Below, piece by piece: positions 1 to 6,307 of a DNA stretch of 8,685 nucleotides. The notes beneath the pieces were generated by a model that had not been told where the DNA came from, made no database searches, and saw nothing but the letters and a program-made list of their open reading frames with translations. How positions within the stretch are numbered: the stretch's first letter is position 1; each line of letters starts with the position of its first letter. Position numbers and translations under genes: made by a program. This stretch comes from an uncultured Oscillospiraceae bacterium (GTDB lineage: Bacteria > Bacillota > Clostridia > Oscillospirales > Oscillospiraceae): NCBI GenBank assembly GCA_900751035.1, contig CAADSF010000165.1:1-8685 (forward strand), read 5' to 3'.

Positions 1-1
1 C

Positions 2-68
2 CTACCCCTTTTGGCCCTTCGGGCCATTTCCCCCTGATAGGGGGAATCGGCCCCTTGAGCCCAAGGGG
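2..68. repeat. Cluster of three consecutive hairpins (intergenic palindromic repeat)
   Basis: Three perfect hairpins stand side by side: TGGCCC/GGGCCA with a 3-nt loop (12-26), TTCCCCC/GGGGGAA with a 5-nt loop (28-46), and CCCCTT/AAGGGG with a 6-nt loop (51-68). The CCCCTT at 5-10 could also pair with AAGGGG at 63-68 and enclose the other two. The cluster lies 14 bases beyond the stop of the minus-strand MerR-RDD gene. No T-run follows any stem on that strand, so a Rho-independent terminator is not supported. The style matches repeated palindromic intergenic elements that I associate with Oscillospiraceae genomes. The element may continue beyond the left edge. Confidence 0.6.
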
Positions 69-81
69 AGCCTTTGGTGCA

Positions 82-1185
82 TTATTCATCCAGCTTTCTG
101 ATCTCGAAGGACAGCTCATAGCTTCCGGTCGTATTTCGCGGGAGCTCCAGCGAACCGTCTTCGGCCAGGCCGGTGAAGCCGGTCGTTATAAGCGAATAGT
201 CGATCTGATAGCCTGCGGCCCGCGTGTGAAGCTCCCGCAGCGGCTCGTCCAGCAGCTGCCGCGCGGCGACGGCGAGCGCTTCGTCGGCGGAAGCAGAGCT
301 TCGTGCGCCGTCGAAGGCGAGAATGGTCAGATAGAGTTCGCGGAACGGCAGGTTATAGACCGGGCCGGTGCAGGTTTCCGCGCCCATATGCAGGGAGATG
401 CCGGTGAGGCTGCCGTCCTTTGTCGTGTAGCTGAGGTTCGGAACGTTTTTTGTGTGGCTGACGACATAAGAGCCGAGCTGCGTCGCAAAGGCCCACGTGC
501 CGTCTGAATAGAGCTCCCGGCTGAGAAAGCCCTCTCTGCTGTGAATGTAGTCATAATTTTCTGCAAACTGCCGCACAGTCAGATCGCCGGTGTACGTCGG
601 CTGGTAGGTCTTGAGGCCCGTAAGCACCGTCGCGGCCAGCAGTGTCAGCACCGCCGCAGCCCATGCTGCCCCGCGCCACGCCTTCCACGGCGCGGCGCGC
701 AGCTCGCTGCCGTCCTCCCATTCGAGCGGCCGCTCGTCCTGCTCGGCCTTCCAGCTTGCGTAGAGGCGGACAATGCTGTAGATTGGGATAAAGAAACCGT
801 ACCCGTACCGCAGGGCACGCCATGTGCGCCTCCATGCGGCGGCAAGCGTCATCCGCTTCCCGTTTTCGTCCGCCACGCGCAGGCCCATGAGCCCTTTGCC
901 GGGCGTCGTACCGAACAGGTGCAGCAGCAGCGGCTCCAACACAAGCATCGTCACTGCGCCGAGCACACTCATCCAGATGCTGGCCAGTCTCTCCTTGGTG
1001 TCCACGCCTGCGGCTTGCAGCACCAGATGCCATGGCAGCGAGCACAGCAGCACATCCACATCGGTCTGCGAATATTCCCGGTAGCCGTTCTCCGCCCGCC
1101 TGGGCGCAATCAGTCCCTCCGATTCGTAATACCGGATGTTGGCGCGGGGTAAACCGGACAGTGCTTCGATCTCCTTGATCGTCAT
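82..1185 (-). CDS. MerR-type HTH / RDD-domain membrane protein, apparently internally deleted
   Basis: The 367-residue product starts with a MerR helix-turn-helix and wing (about 1-46, with the family signature IRYYESEGLI at 17-26 and GYREYS at 34-39). It then passes directly into RDD-like membrane sequence: a hydrophobic stretch near 71-90, the conserved FGTTPGKGLMGLRV at 91-104, and more hydrophobic sequence to about 146. A further membrane helix lies at about 172-190, and an unrecognised, probably extracytoplasmic domain follows to the end. MerR proteins normally have two more helices and a dimerisation coiled coil after the wing, and RDD domains begin with a first membrane helix carrying an Arg. 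Here the wing (residues TDVDVL) abuts RDD-like sequence, so about 100 residues seem to be missing in frame. The start was placed at 1185 because AGGAGG lies 7 bases upstream; the earlier ATGs are too close to it or upstream of it. It lies 46 bases after the CnaB gene and may be co-transcribed with it. Role unknown; DNA binding may be impaired. Confidence 0.75.
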   Translation of the reverse strand: MTIKEIEALSGLPRANIRYYESEGLIAPRRAENGYREYSQTDVDVLLCSLPWHLVLQAAGVDTKERLASIWMSVLGAVTMLVLEPLLLHLFGTTPGKGLMGLRVADENGKRMTLAAAWRRTWRALRYGYGFFIPIYSIVRLYASWKAEQDERPLEWEDGSELRAAPWKAWRGAAWAAAVLTLLAATVLTGLKTYQPTYTGDLTVRQFAENYDYIHSREGFLSRELYSDGTWAFATQLGSYVVSHTKNVPNLSYTTKDGSLTGISLHMGAETCTGPVYNLPFRELYLTILAFDGARSSASADEALAVAARQLLDEPLRELHTRAAGYQIDYSLITTGFTGLAEDGSLELPRNTTGSYELSFEIRKLDE

Positions 1186-1204
1186 ATGCATCCCTCCTGC
1201 CATC

Positions 1205-1235
1205 AGACTACAGTATCAAGCAGGTTTACAGTCAA
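1205..1235 (-). promoter_or_regulatory. Candidate promoter of the MerR-RDD gene with 19-bp spacer
   Basis: On the minus strand TTGACT (1235-1230) and TAGTCT (1210-1205) are separated by 19 bases. That over-long spacing is typical of promoters that MerR proteins activate by untwisting the DNA. The outer bases GACT/AGTC form a weak dyad, but there is no strong palindrome. The -35 overlaps the stop codon of the upstream CnaB gene. Autoregulation is inference only. Confidence 0.35.
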
Positions 1236-2134
1236 GCTTTTTTTGATTTTTTCCGTGTTTTTCGCAAAAATAGTCCTGCTGCGGCAGTCAGCATAAGCGC
1301 CGGTACCGCCAGCCAGCCGTGGTTTCCTTTTTCCGGAATCTTCTCCGCATCCGGCTGAGGCTCCGGTTCCGGCTGCACTGCGGCATAGGTCACGCGGAAG
1401 GCTGTCCCCTCTTTACGCACCTCTGCGTCGAGGTAGCCTGGAACGGCCTGCTCCGCAAGCGCCCAGTAATGCGCCGTCGGCAGACTGCTCCATGTATACC
1501 GCCAGCCCTGTTCTTCGGATAAAAGAACCGGACGGCCATAAGCTTTCCCGTCGCACATCAGCTGGACAGGCAGCGATTTTGGCCGCTGCTCCGGCGTCTT
1601 TTCGTCGTCCCAGACGATCCGGACAGAATAGTCTGCCATTTCAGGGCTGCGGGTCAGCTCCGGTTCCGCCTCGCTCTCCACGGGGCAGACAAGCAGCAGC
1701 GGCGATGGCGTATAGATCTGCCGGTTCACGCAGACGCTCTGCCCGCTCAGCAGATACAGACCGGGCTCCAGCGCGTCAAAGACCGCTGCGCCGCTCTCAT
1801 CCGTCTCCGCAGAAGCGTCCGACAGGCAGGCTTCCTCCATCAGGGCCGCCTTTTCCAGCACACGCGCAAGCGCGGCCCACGCTTCCCCGTCGCCGCTCGG
1901 TGCTTCCAACCGCGGCTGGTACGCTTTGAAGCGCGGCTTCAGGCTCCATGTCCCGTCATCGGAACGGTCTGCGACCCGGTACGCGTCAAACCGCATCCCG
2001 GCAAGCGGCAGCTGCCCTTCAAACACGGCCCGCACCGTAAAAGGCTCCGCCTGTTCCGCTGCCAGAGCGGCTGCCGGAAGCAGAACGCATATAAAAATGG
2101 CCAGCCACGCCAGCCGCAGCAGAAACCGTCTCAT
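1232..2134 (-). CDS. Secreted CnaB/pilin-like surface protein with degenerate cell-wall sorting signal
   Basis: This 300-residue protein has a signal peptide (1-26, ending in AAALAA), an N-terminal pilin-like region (about 32-152, with GLYLLS at 125-130 and YTPSPLLL at 141-148), and a Cna B-type domain (about 168-251: VWDD at 174-177, RPKSLPVQL at 184-192, WRYTWSSLP at 211-219, EQAVPGY at 228-234). A Pro/Glu linker follows, then the tail IPEKG (266-270), a membrane helix (about 273-290) and RKTRKKSKK. This is the layout of a sortase substrate, but the motif has Lys in place of Thr. The CnaB domain has Ile173 where the isopeptide Lys is usual and Thr-Tyr (249-250) near the usual Asn, so the internal isopeptide bond is probably absent. 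The start at 2134 is set by GGAGG eight bases upstream and by the signal peptide; the frame stays open to 2425 but only through sigK antisense. Likely role: membrane- or wall-anchored surface protein, ligand unknown. No sortase gene is in the window. Confidence 0.8.
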   Translation of the reverse strand: MRRFLLRLAWLAIFICVLLPAAALAAEQAEPFTVRAVFEGQLPLAGMRFDAYRVADRSDDGTWSLKPRFKAYQPRLEAPSGDGEAWAALARVLEKAALMEEACLSDASAETDESGAAVFDALEPGLYLLSGQSVCVNRQIYTPSPLLLVCPVESEAEPELTRSPEMADYSVRIVWDDEKTPEQRPKSLPVQLMCDGKAYGRPVLLSEEQGWRYTWSSLPTAHYWALAEQAVPGYLDAEVRKEGTAFRVTYAAVQPEPEPQPDAEKIPEKGNHGWLAVPALMLTAAAGLFLRKTRKKSKKA

Positions 2135-2155
2135 CGTGCGCCCTCCTTTTTCTCC

Positions 2156-2183
2156 ATCATACCATATCCTGAAATATTTGCAA
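2156..2183 (-). promoter_or_regulatory. Sigma-A-type extended -10 promoter of the CnaB-like gene
   Basis: On the minus strand TTGCAA (2183-2178) is followed after 16 bases by TATGAT (2161-2156). The spacer ends in TGG, giving the extended -10 form TGnTATGAT. It lies 21 bases before the ATG at 2134, with the ribosome binding site in between. The promoter is back to back with the sigK upstream region. Confidence 0.6.
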
Positions 2184-2187
2184 ACCG

Positions 2188-2218
2188 GAATCTGGACTTG
2201 CCGGTCGGACATAGGCTT
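2188..2218 (+). promoter_or_regulatory. Candidate sporulation (sigma-E-like) promoter of sigK
   Basis: GAATCT (2188-2193) and CATAGGCTT (2210-2218) are 16 bases apart and resemble the ATA-type -35 and CATAnnnT -10 used by sigma-E and sigma-K polymerase. No sigma-A promoter of comparable quality is visible in front of the gene. In spore formers sigK is transcribed in the mother cell under sigma-E, with later input from its own product. The match is short and imperfect, so this is tentative. Confidence 0.3.
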
Positions 2219-2237
2219 TCTGTGGAGGTGAAAGCCC

Positions 2238-2936
2238 ATGCTTTCCGCAGCAGTCTGGCTGATGCTCAGCAGTATGCTCACATCGCTGCGCATCTCCGGC
2301 GGCGGCTCGTTCCCGAAGCCGCTCACCGCCGAGGAGGAGCGCATGTACCTGAAACGCAGCGCCGAAGGCGATCTGGAGGCCCGCAACATCCTGATCGAGC
2401 GCAATCTCCGCTTGGTGGCGCACATTATGAAAAAATACTATTCGCAGTCCGCCGATCAGGAGGACTTGATTTCAATCGGCACAATCGGGCTTATCAAAGG
2501 AATCTCGACCTTCGACGCCAGCAAGGGCGCCCGTCTCGCAACGTATGCGGCCAGATGTGTAGAGAATGAAATCCTGATGCACTTCCGGTCGATGAAGAAG
2601 ACGGCGGGGGATGTTTCGCTTTCGGACTGCATTGAGACGGGGAAGGACGGGAATGCGCTGTCGCTGATGGATGTTCTGTGCTCGGATGAGGATCTGTTTG
2701 AAGATCTGAGCGCACGGCAGACGTACAAGAAGCTGTACGAGGTCATGGACGAGGTGTTGTCGGAGCGGGAGCGGATGGTCATCACGCTGCGCTACGGGCT
2801 GGGCGACCGGACGCCGCTGACGCAGCGGGAGATCGCCGCGAAGTGCGGCATCAGCCGGTCGTATGTGTCCCGGATCGAGAAAAAAGCGCTTGCCGCGCTG
2901 CAGCAGGCGCTGCAGGATTACACGCAGACGACATAG
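2238..2936 (+). CDS. sigK: RNA polymerase sporulation sigma factor SigK (pro-sigma-K)
   Basis: The product (232 residues) is the late mother-cell sigma factor that directs spore coat and cortex genes. Region 2 spans about 56-117, with NLRLVAH at 56-62, EDLISIGTIGLIKGI at 75-89 and ATYAARCVENEILM at 101-114. Region 4 spans about 170-222, with the helix-turn-helix TQREIAAKCGISRSYVSRIE at 195-214. Length and motif order match Bacillus/Clostridia SigK (about 230-240 residues). The first 20 residues are hydrophobic (MLSAAVWLML...) and end shortly before the conserved SFPKPL (24-29), as in pro-sigma-K proteins, whose pro-sequence is removed by the SpoIVFB membrane protease. The start is supported by GGAGGTG eight bases upstream. 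The reading frame is continuous, so no skin-type element interrupts it. It is transcribed divergently from the CnaB gene. It points to a spore-forming organism, though not proof of sporulation. Confidence 0.93.
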   Translation: MLSAAVWLMLSSMLTSLRISGGGSFPKPLTAEEERMYLKRSAEGDLEARNILIERNLRLVAHIMKKYYSQSADQEDLISIGTIGLIKGISTFDASKGARLATYAARCVENEILMHFRSMKKTAGDVSLSDCIETGKDGNALSLMDVLCSDEDLFEDLSARQTYKKLYEVMDEVLSERERMVITLRYGLGDRTPLTQREIAAKCGISRSYVSRIEKKALAALQQALQDYTQTT

Positions 2937-2950
2937 AAGGCGCCCGGCGC

Positions 2951-2979
2951 TTTACAGCGCGGCGGCGAATCGCTATAAT
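2951..2979 (+). promoter_or_regulatory. Near-consensus sigma-A promoter for the DUF2284 gene
   Basis: TTTACA (2951-2956), a 17-base spacer and a perfect TATAAT (2974-2979) make an almost ideal housekeeping promoter 15 bases after the sigK stop codon. Transcription would start near 2986, giving a leader of about 30 bases that carries the AGGAG ribosome binding site. The -35 lies inside a small GCGC/GCGC inverted repeat (2947-2960), which may be chance in GC-rich DNA. Confidence 0.75.
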
Positions 2980-3014
2980 AATCGCAGCAACTGTTGAAGA
3001 TAGGAGACGATCAT

Positions 3015-3503
3015 ATGCAGGATTATGCTGCGATAGCGAAGACGGCCGGGTTTACGGACGCGGCGTTTCTGCCGGTGCGGGAGCTGGTCGTTGTGCCGGA
3101 ATACCGCAGGTCCTGTGCGCAGAACCTCTGCGGCAATTACGGCGTTCTTCCGGCCTGTCCGCCGATGAGCGGGACGGTCGAGGAAATGACGGCAGATATG
3201 CGGCGGTATCAGACGGCGCTGATTTTAATGATTGAAACAACGCCGTCCGATTATCAGGACACAGCGGAGCAGAGGGCCGCGAAGAAGCGCCAGAATCTGC
3301 TGACCGAGCAGCTTATGGAGCAGATGCGGGCGGACGGTCTGCATGACCTTCTGATGATGGGCGCTGGCCCGTGGAAGAACGCGTCCTGTATGTCGGCCTA
3401 CTGCGTGGACGCGCAGAGAATGGCCGACGCTGTCGGCATGAAGTGCTGGGCGAACGACGGGAAGATCCGTTATTTTTCCCTGATTCTGTTTCAGACCGCC
3501 TGA
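3015..3503 (+). CDS. DUF2284-family predicted metal-binding protein
   Basis: This 162-residue cytoplasmic protein has no signal peptide or membrane segment. It carries a cysteine pattern that I recognise from the DUF2284 family of predicted metal-binding proteins: Cys34, Cys39, then YGVLPACPP (42-50, Cys48), and a second set Cys125 and Cys130 in the C-terminal half. Clustered cysteines suggest an iron-sulfur or zinc site, but the biochemical role of the family is not established. The start at 3015 is preferred over an upstream in-frame TTG (2994) because AGGAG (3002-3006) is correctly spaced for it. It has its own strong promoter just after sigK, so it appears to be vegetatively expressed and not simply part of a sigK operon. 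No canonical terminator follows. Confidence 0.78.
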   Translation: MQDYAAIAKTAGFTDAAFLPVRELVVVPEYRRSCAQNLCGNYGVLPACPPMSGTVEEMTADMRRYQTALILMIETTPSDYQDTAEQRAAKKRQNLLTEQLMEQMRADGLHDLLMMGAGPWKNASCMSAYCVDAQRMADAVGMKCWANDGKIRYFSLILFQTA

Positions 3504-3585
3504 CTCCATGCATCGCATAGCTCCGCAGAAAAGCAGCTGATTGCGAGGCTGCGTCATATTTCACGCGCATTTTCATACGCGCCTC

Positions 3586-3594
3586 CATATACTA
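3586..3594 (+). promoter_or_regulatory. Possible -10 element upstream of the 29-residue ORF
   Basis: CATATACTA can be read as a sigma-A -10 (TATACT, 3588-3593) or as the CATAnnnTA -10 of sporulation sigma-E/sigma-K. Neither reading has a good -35 at the right distance. It sits 31 bases before the small ORF. The rest of 3504-3585 shows only a weak CAGC/GCTG pairing and no gene. Confidence 0.25.
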
Positions 3595-3625
3595 GTCTGG
3601 ATTGAGAAAAAAGGAGGCGCTGACT

Positions 3626-3715
3626 ATGACATACCGGAACAACAAACCCGCTGACTGCGGCGATCTGGACGATTGGATTTTCCGCGACGAAGAGTACGAG
3701 GTCAGCAGGCGCTGA
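3626..3715 (+). CDS. Small acidic 29-residue hypothetical protein
   Basis: A 30-codon frame opens with ATG eight bases after an AAAAAAGGAGG Shine-Dalgarno (3607-3617), among the strongest in the window, and ends five bases before a GC-rich terminator. The peptide starts MTYRNNKPADCG and is rich in Asp/Glu and aromatic residues (GDLDDWIFRDEEYE at 12-25), with one Cys and a basic VSRR end. There is no signal peptide or membrane helix. I do not recognise a family. The ribosome binding site and the closely placed terminator argue that this is a real, independently ended mini-gene. It could be a regulatory or structural small protein; function unknown. Confidence 0.55.
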   Translation: MTYRNNKPADCGDLDDWIFRDEEYEVSRR

Positions 3716-3719
3716 CCCC

Positions 3720-3747
3720 AGCCCCGGCTCTGCCGGGGCTTTGTTAT
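3720..3747 (+). terminator. Rho-independent terminator after the small ORF
   Basis: GCCCCGGC (3721-3728), loop TCT, and GCCGGGGC (3732-3739), extended by an A-T pair, are followed by TTTGTTAT. The stem is strong and the U-tract interrupted. It lies at the convergent end of the minus-strand lipoprotein gene and overlaps its stop codon. The opposite strand lacks a T-run after the stem, so termination is supported only for plus-strand transcripts. Confidence 0.7.
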
Positions 3748-5936
3748 GCCCGGCGGTGCTCCTGCAGGTAAATGCCTGCGCGGGACTGGATGTTCCGTGC
3801 GGCCTGCTCTGCCGTCATGCTGCCGGCAAAATAGCCCGCCGCCTCCTCCCGGATGATCTCGGAAAGCTGCCCGTCCAGCCCTGCCAGCACGGTGATGCCG
3901 TCCAGCAGGTCATAAAACTGCGCCGCGTCGGCCTCGCTGATCGTCTTCTCCCCGCCGTCCGGGTCTGCGGCTTTGTATGCCGCAAGCTCCGATTGCAGAC
4001 GCTGGAAGCCTGCCGGAAGCCCGCCGTCCTGCGAATACGAGAAGCAGAACTCAAAAAACGCCCGTGCGCCGTCCAAATCGCCGCACCGCCGGCCGAGGCC
4101 AAGGCTCGACAAGACCTGATAGGCGCTGCCGCTGCCGGACTGCGTGGGGAAGCCCGCGTAGGTGTAGCCCGGTTCGCCGAACCAGGTTTCCGCAATATAT
4201 TCGCTCCGCCCGGCCAGCTGGTCGACGCCCCGGATGCTTGTAAGCTTGACCAGCGTCGTCTCCGGCTGCTCCGGGGTCGAGCCGTCGCCGCCCCATGCTT
4301 TGCACCATGCGAGGCAGTCATAGAAGCCCTGCGTTTCAAAGTCGCAGCTCCCCGCTTCCCTGTCCGTATACGCGCCGATGCAGAACGGGACGCAGAAGGA
4401 GAACAGATTGCCCGGCGTGTTCCACGAGTCAATGGGAACCCAGCCGTCCGGCATCTGGCTGCGCACCTGCTCGAATTCGGCAAACGTCATGCCCGGCTCT
4501 GGAATGAGGCGCGACGGCGCGATGAGCGTATCGACCGAGACGGTCAGCGGCAGCTGATAGAGTGCGCCGTCCGACTGCATCAGGTCGAATAACCCCGGCA
4601 GGAGCGTATCGCGGGTAATCTCGCCGCCCATCAGCGGCAGGATATCCGCGCAGACGTCCTCCGCCGCAAGCGGGACGGGGCTATAGCCGTTGGTATAAAA
4701 CGCAAACAAATCCGGCCCCCGCCCGGCGATGAGCTCCGTGCGCAGCAGGTCGGCCGGCTCGCCGTCCGCGTACTGCGAATCCGTGTAGAGCGTCCAGTCG
4801 AGCCGGTACGCGTTCTGACTGAGATTGAAGTCCTGCAGCATCTGCGTGAACGTCCCAAACGGCGTATCGCCGCACACGACCGCCAGTGTCAGAACCGTCC
4901 GCTCCGGCGGCTGCCCGGCAACGCGGCGCAGGCGCCGGAGCGACGTATCGCCCGTCGTATAAAGCAGGTAGCCGTCGTCCAGCTCCCAGGGCTGTTCGGT
5001 GAGCACGTCTGCGCCGATCTCCTGCCAGCGGACAAGCGTCTCGGTTTCTCCGGAATCAGCAGCATACGCGAAAAGTTCTTCGCTGTTTCCCAGCAGCAGC
5101 CGCCCGTCCGCACACAGGCCGAGGCCGGTGACCTTCGACGTGCAGGTATCGGCTTCCAGTGCGGAAAGCGCGTCCGGCGTGAATTTGCGCAGCTCCGGCA
5201 GCTCGGTTCCATAAAAATTCTGCGTCAGGGCGTATAAAACGCCGTCCGTCTCCTGCATGGCCGTGAAGCTCCAGCCGTCCTTGGTGTCCAAGCTCTGCCG
5301 CGCCGTCTCCGCGCCCGTTTCATCCAGACGGACGAGCAGGGACGCGCTCATCAGGCAGAAGCCGCCGTCCAGCCTGCACAGCTGGGAAAAGCGGTCGGTA
5401 TACAGTGTCTGCAAAAGTATGATCTCCTGTAAGGCGAACGCGCTATCATAGTGCGCGAGGGCAAGCTTGCCCTCCGGCTCCTTTGACAGGAAGCGGAAAT
5501 TTCCGAACGCGTCAATGTAGCCCTTCGGCATACTCCCGCAGAGCAGCCACGCCCCGCCTGCCCCGTCCGGGCAGAGCGCGTAAAGATATTCCGTGCCGCC
5601 CGGAAGCGGCAGCTCTTCGCTGCGGCCCTCCGGCGTAAGGCGCACGAGCGCAAGCCCCGTCTCCGAAATGCCGCCGAGAAGGAATGTGCCATCCAGCACA
5701 GTCAGCGCTGTGACGGTTGAAAGCGGTTCCGGCAGCGCGGTCTGCTCGTATTCCAGATGAAACGTCTCGGATTCCGGCTCCGTCTGCGCCGGTTCTGCTG
5801 AAACGGGCGCGGGCTCTGTGCGGGTTTCCGCAGGCGTCTGCGGCAGGACTATGGTGTTCGGGGCGCTCGGAACCGAGCAGCCGCAGAGCATGAGTAAAAT
5901 CAGAAAAACGGCGGTCAGCCGTTGGGGTTTTTTCAT
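3744..5936 (-). CDS. Lipoprotein: propeller-like N-terminal domain fused to ABC solute-binding domain
   Basis: The 730-residue product begins with a lipoprotein signal peptide (lipobox LCGC, lipidated Cys20) and a Pro/Glu/Thr-rich tether (about 21-65). Residues about 66-345 repeat short hydrophobic strands around phrases such as LDGTFLLGGI (81-90), LDGGFCLMSASLLVRL (189-204), TDGVLYALT (230-238) and CADGRLLLGNS (275-285), as in beta-propeller blades. From about 347 the sequence reads as an extracellular solute-binding protein of the sugar-type ABC class: TLAVVCGD (350-357), a substrate-lobe segment GRGPDLFAF (405-413), and GALYQLPLTVSVDTLI (457-472). It would sit on the outer face of the membrane and capture a carbohydrate or other small ligand. 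Typical solute-binding proteins have about 400-450 residues; the extra length is the propeller-like region. AAGGAGG six bases before the ATG fixes the start. No permease or ATPase gene adjoins it, so any transporter partner lies elsewhere or it acts as a sensor. The ligand cannot be told. Confidence 0.8.
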   Translation of the reverse strand: MKKPQRLTAVFLILLMLCGCSVPSAPNTIVLPQTPAETRTEPAPVSAEPAQTEPESETFHLEYEQTALPEPLSTVTALTVLDGTFLLGGISETGLALVRLTPEGRSEELPLPGGTEYLYALCPDGAGGAWLLCGSMPKGYIDAFGNFRFLSKEPEGKLALAHYDSAFALQEIILLQTLYTDRFSQLCRLDGGFCLMSASLLVRLDETGAETARQSLDTKDGWSFTAMQETDGVLYALTQNFYGTELPELRKFTPDALSALEADTCTSKVTGLGLCADGRLLLGNSEELFAYAADSGETETLVRWQEIGADVLTEQPWELDDGYLLYTTGDTSLRRLRRVAGQPPERTVLTLAVVCGDTPFGTFTQMLQDFNLSQNAYRLDWTLYTDSQYADGEPADLLRTELIAGRGPDLFAFYTNGYSPVPLAAEDVCADILPLMGGEITRDTLLPGLFDLMQSDGALYQLPLTVSVDTLIAPSRLIPEPGMTFAEFEQVRSQMPDGWVPIDSWNTPGNLFSFCVPFCIGAYTDREAGSCDFETQGFYDCLAWCKAWGGDGSTPEQPETTLVKLTSIRGVDQLAGRSEYIAETWFGEPGYTYAGFPTQSGSGSAYQVLSSLGLGRRCGDLDGARAFFEFCFSYSQDGGLPAGFQRLQSELAAYKAADPDGGEKTISEADAAQFYDLLDGITVLAGLDGQLSEIIREEAAGYFAGSMTAEQAARNIQSRAGIYLQEHRRA

Positions 5937-6098
5937 AATGACCTCCTTCTGGGATTTGGTGGGTGAGTGTGCCTTTCGTTCCTTGTATTGTCAGCCGACG
6001 CCTATATAGTCGCGGAACAGGCGGGAAGTTTCCCAGCCTCCTGACGCGCCGGAAGGCTGTTCGTGCGGCGCTTTTTATGCGGGATTTTCAGTGGATGC
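5937..6098. other. Upstream region of the lipoprotein gene
   Basis: This stretch holds the lipoprotein Shine-Dalgarno (CCTCC on plus at 5942-5946) and presumably its promoter. A possible minus-strand -10, TATATA (6008-6003), has no convincing -35. A 12-base palindrome, GGGAAGTTTCCC (6023-6034), lies just upstream and could be an operator. No gene is supported. Confidence 0.35.
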
Positions 6099-6120
6099 GT
6101 AGGCGGGGCTCCGCTCCGCC
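6099..6120. repeat. Degenerate copy of the GTAGG hairpin repeat
   Basis: GTAGGCGGGGC is followed by TCC and GCTCCGCC, forming an 8-pair stem (6102-6109 with 6113-6120, one G-U pair). Its GTAGG start and the following CGG..GGAAGCA match the left ends of the two complete units downstream, so it looks like a decayed or recombined member of the same repeat family. Confidence 0.55.
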
Positions 6121-6183
6121 CGGCAGGAAGCACGGAAGCATCGAAAATCCTCGGCAAATTCGTATGCACTTACCCGACTGGTC

Positions 6184-6287
6184 GTAGGGGCCGATGCCCA
6201 CATCGGCCCGCTGGGAAGCAACGAATTCGCCGTAGATTCCCATAAAACCGGTATATTCTGCGGGCGGACAGAGTCGTCCGCCCCTAC
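6184..6287. repeat. Composite palindromic repeat, unit 1 (MITE/BIME-like)
   Basis: This 104-bp unit begins GTAGGGG and ends CCCCTAC. Each end is itself a hairpin: GGGCCGATG/CATCGGCCC (6188-6209, loop CCCA) and GGGCGGAC/GTCCGCCC (6262-6283, loop AGAGTC), in inverted orientation. The core between them contains GAATTCGCC and TAGATTCCC, which recur in unit 2. Two inverted hairpin ends around a conserved core are the structure of REP-pair (BIME) or MITE elements, mobilised in trans in other bacteria. No transposase is present here. Confidence 0.75.
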
Positions 6288-6307
6288 GAGGAACGTGAAC
6301 CGGCGTT

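Noticed and set aside
55..1152. Plus-strand frames at 55-507 and 541-1152
   Set aside because: They are antisense to the MerR-RDD gene, whose HTH and RDD motifs are clear; no ribosome binding site or domain supports them.
2135..2425. N-terminal extension of the CnaB-like protein to 2425
   Set aside because: The extra 97 codons run antisense to sigK and would bury the signal peptide and ribosome binding site that mark the start at 2134.
2947..2960. GCGC-TTTACA-GCGC as a terminator of sigK
   Set aside because: The stem is only four pairs and has no T-run; the loop is the -35 box of the next promoter.
3741..4592. Long plus-strand open frame (283 codons) inside the lipoprotein gene
   Set aside because: It is antisense to a well-supported gene, the Arg/Ala-rich composition is what GC-rich antisense frames give, and it has no ribosome binding site.
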